This document shows positions 57,450 to 64,000 of a stretch of 64,000 nt of DNA, one piece after another. The stretch lies in contig CALDYU010000005.1 of NCBI GenBank assembly GCA_937944485.1, positions 434,001 through 498,000 on the forward strand, read 5' to 3'. This stretch comes from an uncultured Flavobacteriaceae bacterium (GTDB lineage: Bacteria; Bacteroidota; Bacteroidia; Flavobacteriales; Flavobacteriaceae). Both the position numbers and the translations under genes were made by a program. The notes beneath the pieces are model-generated. The model saw only the letters and a list, made by a program, of their open reading frames with translations. It searched no databases and was not told where the DNA came from. How positions within the stretch are numbered: the stretch's first letter is position 1; each line of letters begins with the position of its first letter.

Positions 57450-57962
57450 ATGAAGAAGTCTATCCGCAAGATAGACCTCAACGTTATATTTGAGCCAGCA
57501 CTTACGTTCAATGACTTTGCCATTTACTTATCCATATTAGGAATACTACCAAATGGAGCAAGGAAAGCACATCTCATCTCTTCGACAAACATATTTGAGG
57601 TGTGCGGCATTGTACAGCAAGGGCAATCAAGGTCTTTGAAGAAATTGGAAAGACTAGGTTTCATCAAGATAACAAGAGGTAGATACCAAAGTAAGTTCAA
57701 GATTAATAGAACCTACGGAAATCATATCAAAATAGAACATACACAATTTAACAACCTCATCTCTGGTCATAAAGCGTTCACACGCAGAATGAGAGCGATA
57801 GTTATAGCAAACGGTAAAAGTGATATACCAAGATACCGCATGGCTAGAACATTGTTCAAAGAGAGCCTAAGCTATGAGGAATACTATAAATTAAAAAGAT
57901 TGTTCCAAACAAAGGACAAAAACAATTTGGAAATGGACATTGCACTCTCCACTTCCAAATAA
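57450..57962 (+). CDS. Winged-helix DNA-binding protein, unknown
   Basis: This 170-residue protein has a helix-turn-helix (NIFEVCGIVQQGQSRSLKKLERLGFIKITRGR) that leads into a beta wing (YQSKFKINRTYG), at residues 45-90. The C-terminal part is basic and helical. It may be a repressor or a replication initiator-like factor in the element. The family is not recognised. Confidence 0.6.
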   Translation: MKKSIRKIDLNVIFEPALTFNDFAIYLSILGILPNGARKAHLISSTNIFEVCGIVQQGQSRSLKKLERLGFIKITRGRYQSKFKINRTYGNHIKIEHTQFNNLISGHKAFTRRMRAIVIANGKSDIPRYRMARTLFKESLSYEEYYKLKRLFQTKDKNNLEMDIALSTSK

Positions 57963-58006
57963 TAAACAGAAAAGAGCGCAAGATTATTTTAAAAAAGAGA
58001 ATAGAC

Positions 58007-58627
58007 ATGACTGATTCAGTTAGTAAAAAAAGAGAAGTATTGTACACCAACGAAGCCATAAGAGCCAGTAAAACAAGAGTTGCAGAGGGCGTACTAACAT
58101 TACTCAATGAGTACAAAGAAGTATATCAGGAGCAAATCAACGAAGAAGCACCAATTGATGAAATAGTAAACGCAATCAATACAGGTAATGAAGTAGAGGA
58201 GTTCATTAAATTGAGACACAAAGAGGATTTAAAGAACCTAAAGACAAACTTTCCTCATATAGACCAAGAGAAAGCACTATCTATATTCAAAGAGGAAACA
58301 GAAAAGGTAGCAGAACAACTAATCTCAATTGCATCCAATATCCAACTTAGATTAAAAGGAGAGGGGATAACAATAGAACACTTCGTATTGAATGATGAGT
58401 TCTCCTTGAATAGCAAAGTAAAGGGTAGGATAAAAAATATGTCAACCACCTATTGCACAAACAAGAAGCAAAAAGAGGTACGAGACCTAGCAAATAAACT
58501 ATCCAAGTTGATTAAATCAGCAATAGATAACGGTGTACTAGCATCAAACAGATTAGGTACAAATGCCGAAAATATTATCAATATAAACACAGGAGAGATA
58601 AATCACCGCTACATAGCGAGATTGTAA
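58007..58627 (+). CDS. Hypothetical helical protein of the element
   Basis: This 206-residue protein is rich in Glu, Lys and Asn and probably mainly helical, with a coiled-coil-prone stretch at about 70-110. No known motif is visible. It lies 44 bases after the winged-helix gene and is followed by a strong terminator, so the two probably end one transcript. Confidence 0.55.
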   Translation: MTDSVSKKREVLYTNEAIRASKTRVAEGVLTLLNEYKEVYQEQINEEAPIDEIVNAINTGNEVEEFIKLRHKEDLKNLKTNFPHIDQEKALSIFKEETEKVAEQLISIASNIQLRLKGEGITIEHFVLNDEFSLNSKVKGRIKNMSTTYCTNKKQKEVRDLANKLSKLIKSAIDNGVLASNRLGTNAENIININTGEINHRYIARL

Positions 58628-58672
58628 GAAATAGATGGTTGACATTCAGCCACCTACATTTGTCAACACCCG

Positions 58673-58704
58673 AAGCCTGCGTTTCATATTCGCAGGCTTT
58701 TTTT
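58673..58704 (+). terminator. Rho-independent terminator in the element
   Basis: AAGCCTGCG (58673-58681) pairs perfectly with CGCAGGCTT (58691-58699), with a 9-base loop and a T-run to 58704. It closes the transcript that ends with the 206-residue gene. Confidence 0.9.
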
Positions 58705-58817
58705 AGTTGAGAGTACCAAATTTATTTTTCTATTAGTATTTCTTATCGGAGAATCCATAAACATTGGAAAAACCAATACTAGAAAACTAAGATTAACCTA
58801 TCATAAAGCATAAAATA

Positions 58818-59099
58818 ATGGAAGAAACTAAAAAAATAGGCAGACCTAAAAAATTAGGATTGCGATTTGAAATAAAAAAGAAGATTTCCAAGACCTTAGA
58901 GAACTACTTTAATTCAGAAGATTACTTACACGATATTCAGTTAAAGAATGGCAACAACCGCCTTAAAACTCACTTAGGATTGCTATCATACATACTACCA
59001 AAGGCAGAATCTATAAAATCCCAAATGTTAGGACTTGATGAAGATGAGATGAAAGAATTGATTGAGTCAGTTAAGGATGAATTAAGCAAAAGAGCATAG
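58818..59099 (+). CDS. Small GRPKK-type protein, phage/mobile element family
   Basis: This 93-residue basic protein starts MEETKKIGRPKKLG, an AT-hook-like minor-groove motif. It continues with a helical stretch and LLSYILPKAESIKSQM, a pattern (GRPK...helix...YVLPK) that I have seen in short genes of Bacteroidota phages and mobile elements. A DNA-binding role is plausible. It is 4 bases before the next gene. Confidence 0.55.
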   Translation: MEETKKIGRPKKLGLRFEIKKKISKTLENYFNSEDYLHDIQLKNGNNRLKTHLGLLSYILPKAESIKSQMLGLDEDEMKELIESVKDELSKRA

Positions 59100-59103
59100 C
59101 ATC

Positions 59104-59298
59104 ATGGGTACACTAAGAAAGATTGGAGAGGGAATATCACAGAAGACACCTAATGCAAATGATGCTACTTGCCCCTTAGTATTCAAAAAGAATGGCAAGT
59201 ATTATACAGATGTTGATTATAAAACAGAATTGACAGAAGAACAAGTAAAGGACTTAACTGTAATTGCATTTGAAGAACAGACAACAACCTTACCATAA
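59104..59298 (+). CDS. Small hypothetical protein
   Basis: This 64-residue protein of unknown family lies 4 bases after the GRPKK gene and is followed by a terminator hairpin at 59350. CPLVFKKNGKYYTDVDYKTELTEEQVKDL is beta-strand-rich with an acidic C-terminus. The coding call rests on tight operon spacing. Confidence 0.5.
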   Translation: MGTLRKIGEGISQKTPNANDATCPLVFKKNGKYYTDVDYKTELTEEQVKDLTVIAFEEQTTTLP

Positions 59299-59349
59299 AG
59301 GCACACCATATTTAAGAAAATTAGTTTTTGTTTAACTGATTCTTTTTTG

Positions 59350-59385
59350 AAGACCATTAGGAGCAATCCTTTTGGTCTTTTTTTT
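59350..59385 (+). terminator. Terminator hairpin with GCAA tetraloop
   Basis: AAGACCA (59350-59356) pairs with TGGTCTT (59373-59379), then AGGA (59359-59362) with TCCT (59367-59370) across a TT/TT internal loop, closed by the GNRA tetraloop GCAA (59363-59366). A run of T extends to 59385. It ends the transcript of the two small genes before it. Confidence 0.85.
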
Positions 59386-59497
59386 ACTTCTTGTATTTCT
59401 GTCGGTATGCAGCATTATTAATATACAGGCCTATAACCCATACAAGAGCAAAGGCAATTACACCTCCAATAATTTCATACCAAGTAAGGTCTTCCAT
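59384..59497 (-). CDS. 37-residue single-helix membrane protein
   Basis: This short gene, read on the - strand, encodes MEDLTWYEIIGGVIAFALV and a total of 37 residues ending AAYRQKYKK. It has one membrane helix (about 9-26), an acidic N-terminus and a basic C-terminus, so the C-terminus should be inside. The stop codon touches the T-run of the adjacent terminator. The clear topology and gene-like composition support coding. Small membrane proteins of this type can act as toxins or holin-like factors, but there is no direct evidence. Confidence 0.5.
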   Translation of the reverse strand: MEDLTWYEIIGGVIAFALVWVIGLYINNAAYRQKYKK

Positions 59498-59515
59498 ATA
59501 GCAATATTAAGAAAA

Positions 59516-59647
59516 ATGGAAAATGTATTGGATAAACTGGAATTAGGTAATGTTAAACAACTAAGAAAAAATCTGTTAGTCGTTTCAGCAACTGCAATTG
59601 CAGTAAGTCAATTTCTACAACATCAATTAGGCATCAATTTTTATTAA
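59516..59647 (+). CDS. 43-residue hypothetical protein
   Basis: This 43-residue protein reads MENVLDKLELGNVKQLRKN and ends in a hydrophobic stretch with QHQLGINFY. A longer frame from 59372 begins inside the terminator T-run and is unlikely. It is divergent from the 37-residue membrane gene by 18 bases. Coding is possible but not strongly supported. Confidence 0.35.
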   Translation: MENVLDKLELGNVKQLRKNLLVVSATAIAVSQFLQHQLGINFY

Positions 59648-59834
59648 AAATTAGATGTATTGGAATATTTCCTTATTTTTGGATTTTTTCCAATATATTT
59701 AAATTGATAAAACAGAAACCATACGGCGGCAGCCACAAACCCAATTCTAAATTTGATTTATGCATGAAAGAAGAAATATGAAAAATTAAGAAATGATTCC
59801 TCAATGGATTCATTAAAAACGTGTTGCCATTGAC

Positions 59835-59878
59835 TTGTGCTTTCCAAAAATTGTAATTAATTTCGCATACTATAGTTA
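59835..59878 (+). promoter_or_regulatory. Methylase promoter with overlapping controller box
   Basis: A TTG at 59835-59837 and TAATTTCG (59858-59865, one mismatch to TAnnTTTG) are 20 bases apart, the usual spacing. ATACTATAGTTA (59867-59878) follows at the expected transcription start. It equals one arm of the inverted repeat before the controller gene (63060-63071). Binding here would repress the methylases. Confidence 0.6.
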
Positions 59879-59897
59879 TCAATATTTATTACCCTAT

Positions 59898-60722
59898 ATG
59901 ACAAAGAAAACGCCTGTCTTATTTCGATACCCTGGAGGTAAGTTTTATGCCATAAAACTGCTATCGAGATTTTGGGAAAATGTCTCACATGACGAATACA
60001 GAGAGCCTTTTGTTGGAGGTGGAAGTGTGTTTTTCTCAAAGAAAAAGGCTAATGTAAATTGGTTAAACGACCTTGATGACGAATTAATCCAAACTTATAA
60101 GAGCATAAAAAGTAAAAAGGGCAGAAATATTTTAATAAATAAATTCCAAACTGAGGTTGCTAACAAAGAGAGGTGGAGAGAGGTTTATGAGTTTATTCCT
60201 AGTTCTGATATAGATGTAGCTTGGAAATATTATTATTTGAATAGGACTTCTTTTAGTGGAAAATTGGTTTCTCCAGCTTGGGGCTATCGTCCTAAACGTA
60301 GTTTACCACCTGAACGATGGCATGAAAGAATCTTACCATGTGGTGAAAAACTAGAAAAGGCAAAGCTAACTTCCTTAGATTTTGAAAAGGTTATCTCCGC
60401 AAAAAGTAAAAATGAAGTTCTTATGTTTGTGGACCCTCCATATTTTAAACCACCTAAGACCAAGCATTATAGAAATGGTTTTGATTTAAAGGACCATGAA
60501 AGACTTGCTAAATCTTTGAGTAAAACGCAGCATAAATTTTTCTTGACCTACGATGATTGCGAAGAAGTTAGAAATCTATATTCTTGGGCTAGAATACATG
60601 AGGTAAAATTTTTCTATCGTGTTGATAATTCGAATGCTGAGAATGGTAAAAGGAAAATGGGGTTTGAATTAATAATTACTAACTACGATTTGCCCAAACA
60701 AGGGTTATTGTTTGAAGAATAA
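59898..60722 (+). CDS. D12-class DNA adenine methyltransferase (M1)
   Basis: This 274-residue N6-adenine methylase has FRYPGGKFYA (9-18), the SAM-binding EPFVGGGSVFF (36-46) and the catalytic DPPY at 179-182, the order of the Dam/D12 class. I use ATG 59898; a longer frame from 59835 runs through the promoter. A second methylase gene follows 2 bases after its stop. The pair protects host DNA against the restriction enzyme encoded downstream on the other strand. Confidence 0.93.
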   Translation: MTKKTPVLFRYPGGKFYAIKLLSRFWENVSHDEYREPFVGGGSVFFSKKKANVNWLNDLDDELIQTYKSIKSKKGRNILINKFQTEVANKERWREVYEFIPSSDIDVAWKYYYLNRTSFSGKLVSPAWGYRPKRSLPPERWHERILPCGEKLEKAKLTSLDFEKVISAKSKNEVLMFVDPPYFKPPKTKHYRNGFDLKDHERLAKSLSKTQHKFFLTYDDCEEVRNLYSWARIHEVKFFYRVDNSNAENGKRKMGFELIITNYDLPKQGLLFEE

Positions 60723-60724
60723 AA

Positions 60725-61558
60725 ATGCACGAATATAAAATAAATCAATACATAAAATCTTCGGATTACAGTAAATCTCCTTTTAGATATCCGGGAGGGA
60801 AGTTTTATGCTTTAAAGCATATAATTCCGTTTTTAGATGTTGTCAAACATGACGAATATAGAGAGCCTTTTGTTGGAGGTGGAAGTGTGTTTTTTGGAAA
60901 AAAGAAAGTTGAATCTAATTGGATAAATGACATAGAACCTGAGATAATTAATGTTTATGACCAATTATCTAATGATGCAAAGTTCATTCATTTTAAGGAT
61001 TTATTCAATAATGAAATTGCATCAAAAGACAGACACAAACAAGTGAGAGATTTGTCAGTAAATTCAGAGCTTGAAAGAGCTTTTAAAACTTATTATCTAA
61101 ATAGAACGTCATACTCTGGTATAATAAATAAACCTGCTTGGGGCTACAAGGATGGGAAAAGTTCACCGCCTGAAAATTGGAAGAATTTTCTATTAAATGC
61201 TAACAAGAAACTACAAGATGTAAAAGTTACCAATTTAGATTTTGAAAAAGTAATAAATGCTAAATCAAAAAGCAAGGATGTTCTAATGTATCTTGATCCA
61301 CCTTACTTTTTAGCTGACCAAAAAAGAGCTTACACAAAGTCTTTTGAACTTAATGACCATAATAGGTTAATGAAGACATTGAAAAATACTAAGTATAAAT
61401 TTTGTCTTTCGTATGATGATTGTAAAGAGATACGTGAATTGTATAACTGGGCAAATATTTATGAAAAGAGCTGGCTATATAATACTGCGAATAGTAACGG
61501 AGAATCAAGAATGAAAGGCAATGAGCTAATCATAACCAATTATAGCGTTATACTTTGA
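60725..61558 (+). CDS. D12-class DNA adenine methyltransferase (M2)
   Basis: This 277-residue enzyme is a paralog of M1: FRYPGGKFYA (20-29), EPFVGGGSVFF (47-57), DPPY at 191-194. A tandem methylase pair suggests an asymmetric recognition site, with one enzyme per strand, or two overlapping specificities. A 48-base block encoding the SAM motif is 47/48 identical to M1. Its end overlaps the convergent restriction gene by 11 bases. Confidence 0.93.
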   Translation: MHEYKINQYIKSSDYSKSPFRYPGGKFYALKHIIPFLDVVKHDEYREPFVGGGSVFFGKKKVESNWINDIEPEIINVYDQLSNDAKFIHFKDLFNNEIASKDRHKQVRDLSVNSELERAFKTYYLNRTSYSGIINKPAWGYKDGKSSPPENWKNFLLNANKKLQDVKVTNLDFEKVINAKSKSKDVLMYLDPPYFLADQKRAYTKSFELNDHNRLMKTLKNTKYKFCLSYDDCKEIRELYNWANIYEKSWLYNTANSNGESRMKGNELIITNYSVIL

Positions 61559-62795
61559 AAATGTTTCTAATTGACTCTTCATTAAGTTCAAATTTCAAAA
61601 GGTCAACATATTTTATTTTTTGAAGAGCATTTATACGATGATTAATAACAGTATGTTGCTGCAGTAGGTCGGTAGGGATACAAAATATTTGCCACTTTAA
61701 TTCACAATCAATTCCAATTTCATTAGAGTATTTCTTCACTAGTGGAGGATCTAGTGCTAACATTAAATATTCAAAATCTGATTTTAAGTATAATCGACTT
61801 TGTGTAGGATGGTCATTAACTCTACCTCTTGTTAATTGGGTTTCAGTTGCTACGATTGATTCTTTACCTCTAAATCGACAATTGTTTGTTGACACTCCTT
61901 TAACTTGGAAAAACTTATAAGCACCTTTAATATTAACGGCAAAATCGGCTTTATCTCCTCTTTCCTTTTTTAATGGAACTGGATTTAAGGACTTAATTTT
62001 ATATTGAGACAGAAAATTATTTATTGCAATCTCTCGAGCAAAACCTCGAATGGACATATCCCATATTCTAAAATTACCATCAGTTAAAATTGTATCTAAA
62101 ATGATTTCCGATTTTAAATTTAACTTCTGACTTGATTTAGGTAATTGCTCTAAATCGAAATCCTTTGGGATATGATTTTGCGATTCCAAATCAATTTTAT
62201 TGACCCCTATTCGTTTAAAATTATTCAATCCTTCATGTGTTTGCCACATTACTTTAAATGGACTCATAATTTTGTTATTATCCAACTGATGTCTAGGAAT
62301 TTCTTTGTGGTTTAAGAAAAGAATATTCAGTGGTTCATATGAAATAAGACCTACTAAGTATTCCGCAAAATGGTCAATACTATGATAATAATCCATTGAT
62401 TCTCGCTCAGATTTTGCACCATGTGTCTTATGGGTTTTGTATTGAACAAATCCATTCTTAGTTCCCGCCATGTTAGGAGTTTTAAGCTGTAAAGTATGAT
62501 TATTGACTTTTAAGTCAACAACATCATCGCCACCCATCTGAATCGCTTCATGATTGTTTTCTTCCAAAACGTATTTAAAGACAGATTCAAAAGCATGTCC
62601 TTTAACCGTCCTGAAAACTGGAGAGTTATCAGCAATTAAACTATCAAAATCTGAATTTTGTAATTGTAGAGAATCTACTAAAGAATGTAATTTTATATTT
62701 TCAGGTAAATCAGTTACATCTTCTACGCCATAAACGTTTTGTAGATTTTTTATTATTTCGCCAATTCTTCCTGTGCCGTAATCATTTTTTTTCAT
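61548..62795 (-). CDS. Type II restriction endonuclease, PD-(D/E)XK type
   Basis: This 415-residue protein is the probable nuclease of the system; its position beside the methylases and controller gene is decisive. Two nuclease-like blocks are visible. Block 1 is FESVFKYVLEE (Glu70), DVVDLKV (Asp94) and LQLK (Gln103, Lys105). Block 2 is DKADFAVN (Asp281, Asp284) and FFQVKG (Gln297, Lys299). One block may be the active site and the other a relic or a second domain. I do not recognise a named subtype or recognition sequence. It overlaps the controller gene by 14 bases. Confidence 0.8.
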   Translation of the reverse strand: MKKNDYGTGRIGEIIKNLQNVYGVEDVTDLPENIKLHSLVDSLQLQNSDFDSLIADNSPVFRTVKGHAFESVFKYVLEENNHEAIQMGGDDVVDLKVNNHTLQLKTPNMAGTKNGFVQYKTHKTHGAKSERESMDYYHSIDHFAEYLVGLISYEPLNILFLNHKEIPRHQLDNNKIMSPFKVMWQTHEGLNNFKRIGVNKIDLESQNHIPKDFDLEQLPKSSQKLNLKSEIILDTILTDGNFRIWDMSIRGFAREIAINNFLSQYKIKSLNPVPLKKERGDKADFAVNIKGAYKFFQVKGVSTNNCRFRGKESIVATETQLTRGRVNDHPTQSRLYLKSDFEYLMLALDPPLVKKYSNEIGIDCELKWQIFCIPTDLLQQHTVINHRINALQKIKYVDLLKFELNEESIRNIFKV

Positions 62796-63009
62796 TTTTA
62801 AAAAGTTGCTCTAATGTTATTTCTAATGCATTAGCAACCTTTTCAATATTGATGAGAGTAATGTTTTTCTCAGCTCTCTCTATCATTCCGATGTATGTTC
62901 TATGTAAGTCAGCTCTATGAGCAAGTTCTTCTTGGGAAAGTCCCTTTTGTTTTCTTAACATCCTCACTTTACGGCCGAACAACTGAAGTACTTTAGAATC
63001 TACTTTCAT
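62782..63009 (-). CDS. Controller (C) protein, XRE family
   Basis: This 75-residue single-domain helix-turn-helix protein reads LRKQKGLSQEELAHRADLHRTYIGMIERAEKNITL, very like controller proteins of restriction-modification systems. These delay nuclease expression until the host is methylated. It is upstream of and overlaps the nuclease gene (same operon). A 14-bp inverted repeat lies 23-64 bases before its ATG. Confidence 0.92.
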   Translation of the reverse strand: MKVDSKVLQLFGRKVRMLRKQKGLSQEELAHRADLHRTYIGMIERAEKNITLINIEKVANALEITLEQLFKNEKK

Positions 63010-63031
63010 TGCTAATTTTAATGTGAGTAAA

Positions 63032-63073
63032 GCTAACTATAGTATTCAATACTAACTACATACTATAGTTAGC
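63032..63073. promoter_or_regulatory. Controller operator (C-box) with 14-bp inverted repeat
   Basis: GCTAACTATAGTAT (63032-63045) and ATACTATAGTTAGC (63060-63073) are exact reverse complements, each holding the palindrome ACTATAGT. The gap of 14 bases contains AATACTAAC-type half-sites. This double-site layout is typical of C proteins that first activate and then repress their own gene. A single site of the same sequence is found before the methylases. Confidence 0.75.
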
Positions 63074-63150
63074 ATTTGATTTAATTATCATTAATAGCAG
63101 AGTAAAATTTCAATTTATTGATTTTAAAATCAAACGAAGGGTGGACAATA

Positions 63151-63182
63151 AAAAAGCTGACTATAAATACATAGTCAGCTTT
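63151..63182 (-). terminator. Terminator of the 162-residue secreted protein gene
   Basis: AAAGCTGACTAT (63153-63164) and ATAGTCAGCTTT (63171-63182) form a perfect 12-bp stem with a 6-base loop. On the - strand a T-run follows (63155-63151). It is 26 bases past the stop of the secreted-protein gene. Confidence 0.85.
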
Positions 63183-63208
63183 AATAGATGTATATAGTTG
63201 AGAATAAT

Positions 63209-63697
63209 CTATTCTTTCTTTACAATATACTTAGGCGCATAAGTCATTGATAACCTCACTTTATAAACATAACCTGTTGTATTATCAGTAAAGTTTACTT
63301 GAAACTTCCAATCTATATCAGCATCATCTGCATAAATCTTATCTACAGCAGTTTCTATTTGTTCAGTTGTTTCCGCTTGTCTAAGTTGTGCTTTTCCAAC
63401 TGCATCATTACCACCAGCAGCTTCGGACATTTTGGTAGCAAGACTTTTTGGAGTTTTTACTTTGCCTACTTCATTAATAGTAATATCAGTAAAACCATAC
63501 TTTTCTAGCTTCTTAGGTAATCGTTTTTCCATAGCACTTATAACGGCCTTAGATAATCCCGAAGTAGATACATCTTGATTATACTCGCCTTCAAATGTTT
63601 CTTTTACTTCAAGAACTTTCTTTCCAGTTGTTGGTGCTGTCTGTGCATTAAGACTTAATGAAAGCATGATAATTAGTAAGCTTATGGTATTCTTCAT
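63209..63697 (-). CDS. Secreted hypothetical protein
   Basis: This 162-residue protein has a signal peptide (MKNTISLLIIMLSLSLNAQ), cut probably after NAQ. The mature part has a helical segment with AAGGNDAVGKAQLRQAETTEQI and a C-terminal beta region ending MTYAPKYIVKKE. The family is not recognised. It is a single-gene unit with its own promoter and terminator, placed on the element right after the restriction system. Confidence 0.7.
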   Translation of the reverse strand: MKNTISLLIIMLSLSLNAQTAPTTGKKVLEVKETFEGEYNQDVSTSGLSKAVISAMEKRLPKKLEKYGFTDITINEVGKVKTPKSLATKMSEAAGGNDAVGKAQLRQAETTEQIETAVDKIYADDADIDWKFQVNFTDNTTGYVYKVRLSMTYAPKYIVKKE

Positions 63698-63725
63698 AAT
63701 GTTTTTTGATTTTTAAAGTGAGAAT

Positions 63726-63753
63726 CAAATATATGATTTTGCCGAGTATTCAA
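63726..63753 (-). promoter_or_regulatory. Bacteroidota promoter of the secreted-protein gene
   Basis: Read on the - strand, TTG (63753-63751) and TATATTTG (63733-63726) are separated by 17 bases. The -7 element ends 28 bases before the ATG at 63697. Both elements and the spacing fit the Bacteroidota consensus. Confidence 0.65.
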
Positions 63754-63805
63754 TCCCTTGTTTACTCGCTTTTGTTGTCAAATTGCCATTAAACGTTGCG
63801 AACAA

Positions 63806-64000
63806 ATGGCTAAGAATAAAAAAGACAACAACGAACCTTTAAAAAAGTTCGGAGAAAAGATATTAGAGATTAGATTGAAAAGAGAGATGTCTCAAATGGA
63901 CGTAGGGGCATTATTGGGTATAGATCGGGAAAACATAAGGAAATACGAAAAAGGTCTTCAAGAGCCAAGATTATCTACTATTGTGAAGTTTGCAGAAGCA
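63806..64000 (+). CDS. XRE family helix-turn-helix protein, 3' end outside window
   Basis: The first 65 residues are visible. FGEKILEIRLKREMSQMDVGALLGIDRENIRKYEKGLQEPRLSTI is a typical XRE/Cro HTH. It probably controls a further operon of the element. The protein continues past the window, so total length and other domains are unknown. Confidence 0.85.
   Translation, partial: MAKNKKDNNEPLKKFGEKILEIRLKREMSQMDVGALLGIDRENIRKYEKGLQEPRLSTIVKFAEA

Larger units (their letters stand above)
52136..64000. mobile_element. Integrated element inserted in dprA (right end outside window)
   Basis: The element starts at the break in dprA and runs past the end of the window. It carries a large serine recombinase at its left end, a second small serine recombinase, DNA-binding and unknown small genes, a family A polymerase-like protein and a type II restriction-modification system. 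No conjugation, capsid or terminase gene was recognised, so integrative mobilisable element, phage satellite and partial view of a larger element all remain possible. Confidence 0.8.

Noticed and set aside
59372..59515. Upstream extension of the 43-residue gene (hydrophobic start)
   Set aside because: It would begin inside the T-run of a strong terminator, and a better gene candidate lies on the other strand at 59384-59497.

Overview
The window reads as chromosome of a marine-type member of the Flavobacteriaceae (Bacteroidota). Supporting signs are the AT-rich sequence, several promoters of the Bacteroidota TTG-N17-23-TAnnTTTG type, a SprE/PorW-like gliding/type IX secretion lipoprotein, flavobacterial families of unknown function (DUF6341, DUF6427, DUF6168, DUF4292, DUF6909 as I remember the names), and an ATP synthase operon that lacks atpDC. 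No rRNA, tRNA or CRISPR array was seen.

Region 1 (1-21950) begins with the tail of an M23 peptidase, a GH3-type acyl-adenylating enzyme and a DUF6909 protein. A long surface-polysaccharide locus follows, all on the + strand: a Wzz-like membrane protein, the dTDP-L-rhamnose set rfbBACD, WbpD- and WbpB-like enzymes of di-N-acetylated uronic acid synthesis, a secreted DUF4838 protein, two Wzy/WaaL-like membrane proteins, a Wzx flippase, two glycosyltransferases, a methyltransferase, a WbpI-like UDP-HexNAc 2-epimerase, a polyprenyl-phosphate sugar transferase and a UDP-xylose synthase. One glycosyltransferase has a full family N-terminus only if it starts at a non-ATG codon (ATT, 15281).

Region 2 (22000-31370) holds purD, two small flavobacterial membrane families, DUF4254 plus a GT9 heptosyltransferase-like gene, and a - strand block: a TetR regulator, a three-gene arsenosugar cluster (arsS, AhpD-like, DUF2064) and a paaE-like reductase. 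Two TetR-type operators with the same geometry lie at the two ends of this block.

Region 3 (31375-52141) is core: sprE/porW, bactofilin, the Fo/F1 genes atpZ-DUF6168-atpB-E-F-H-A-G, an MFS exporter, a hydrolase/ECF sigma/membrane-partner trio, a flippase-dut-nucleotidyltransferase-TPR-DUF4292-EnvC run, a thioesterase, a HU/SPOR protein, and dprA.

Region 4 (about 52136 to beyond 64000) is an integrated mobile element. dprA stops abruptly inside its conserved Rossmann domain, and a large serine recombinase follows immediately. The element carries a second, small serine recombinase and many small unknown genes. It also carries a 461-residue protein whose C-terminal half has motifs A, B and C of family A polymerases in correct order and spacing. 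A complete type II restriction-modification system is present: two tandem D12-class adenine methylases, a convergent controller-nuclease operon, and shared controller boxes in front of both transcription units. The right end of the element, where the rest of dprA would be expected, is outside the window.
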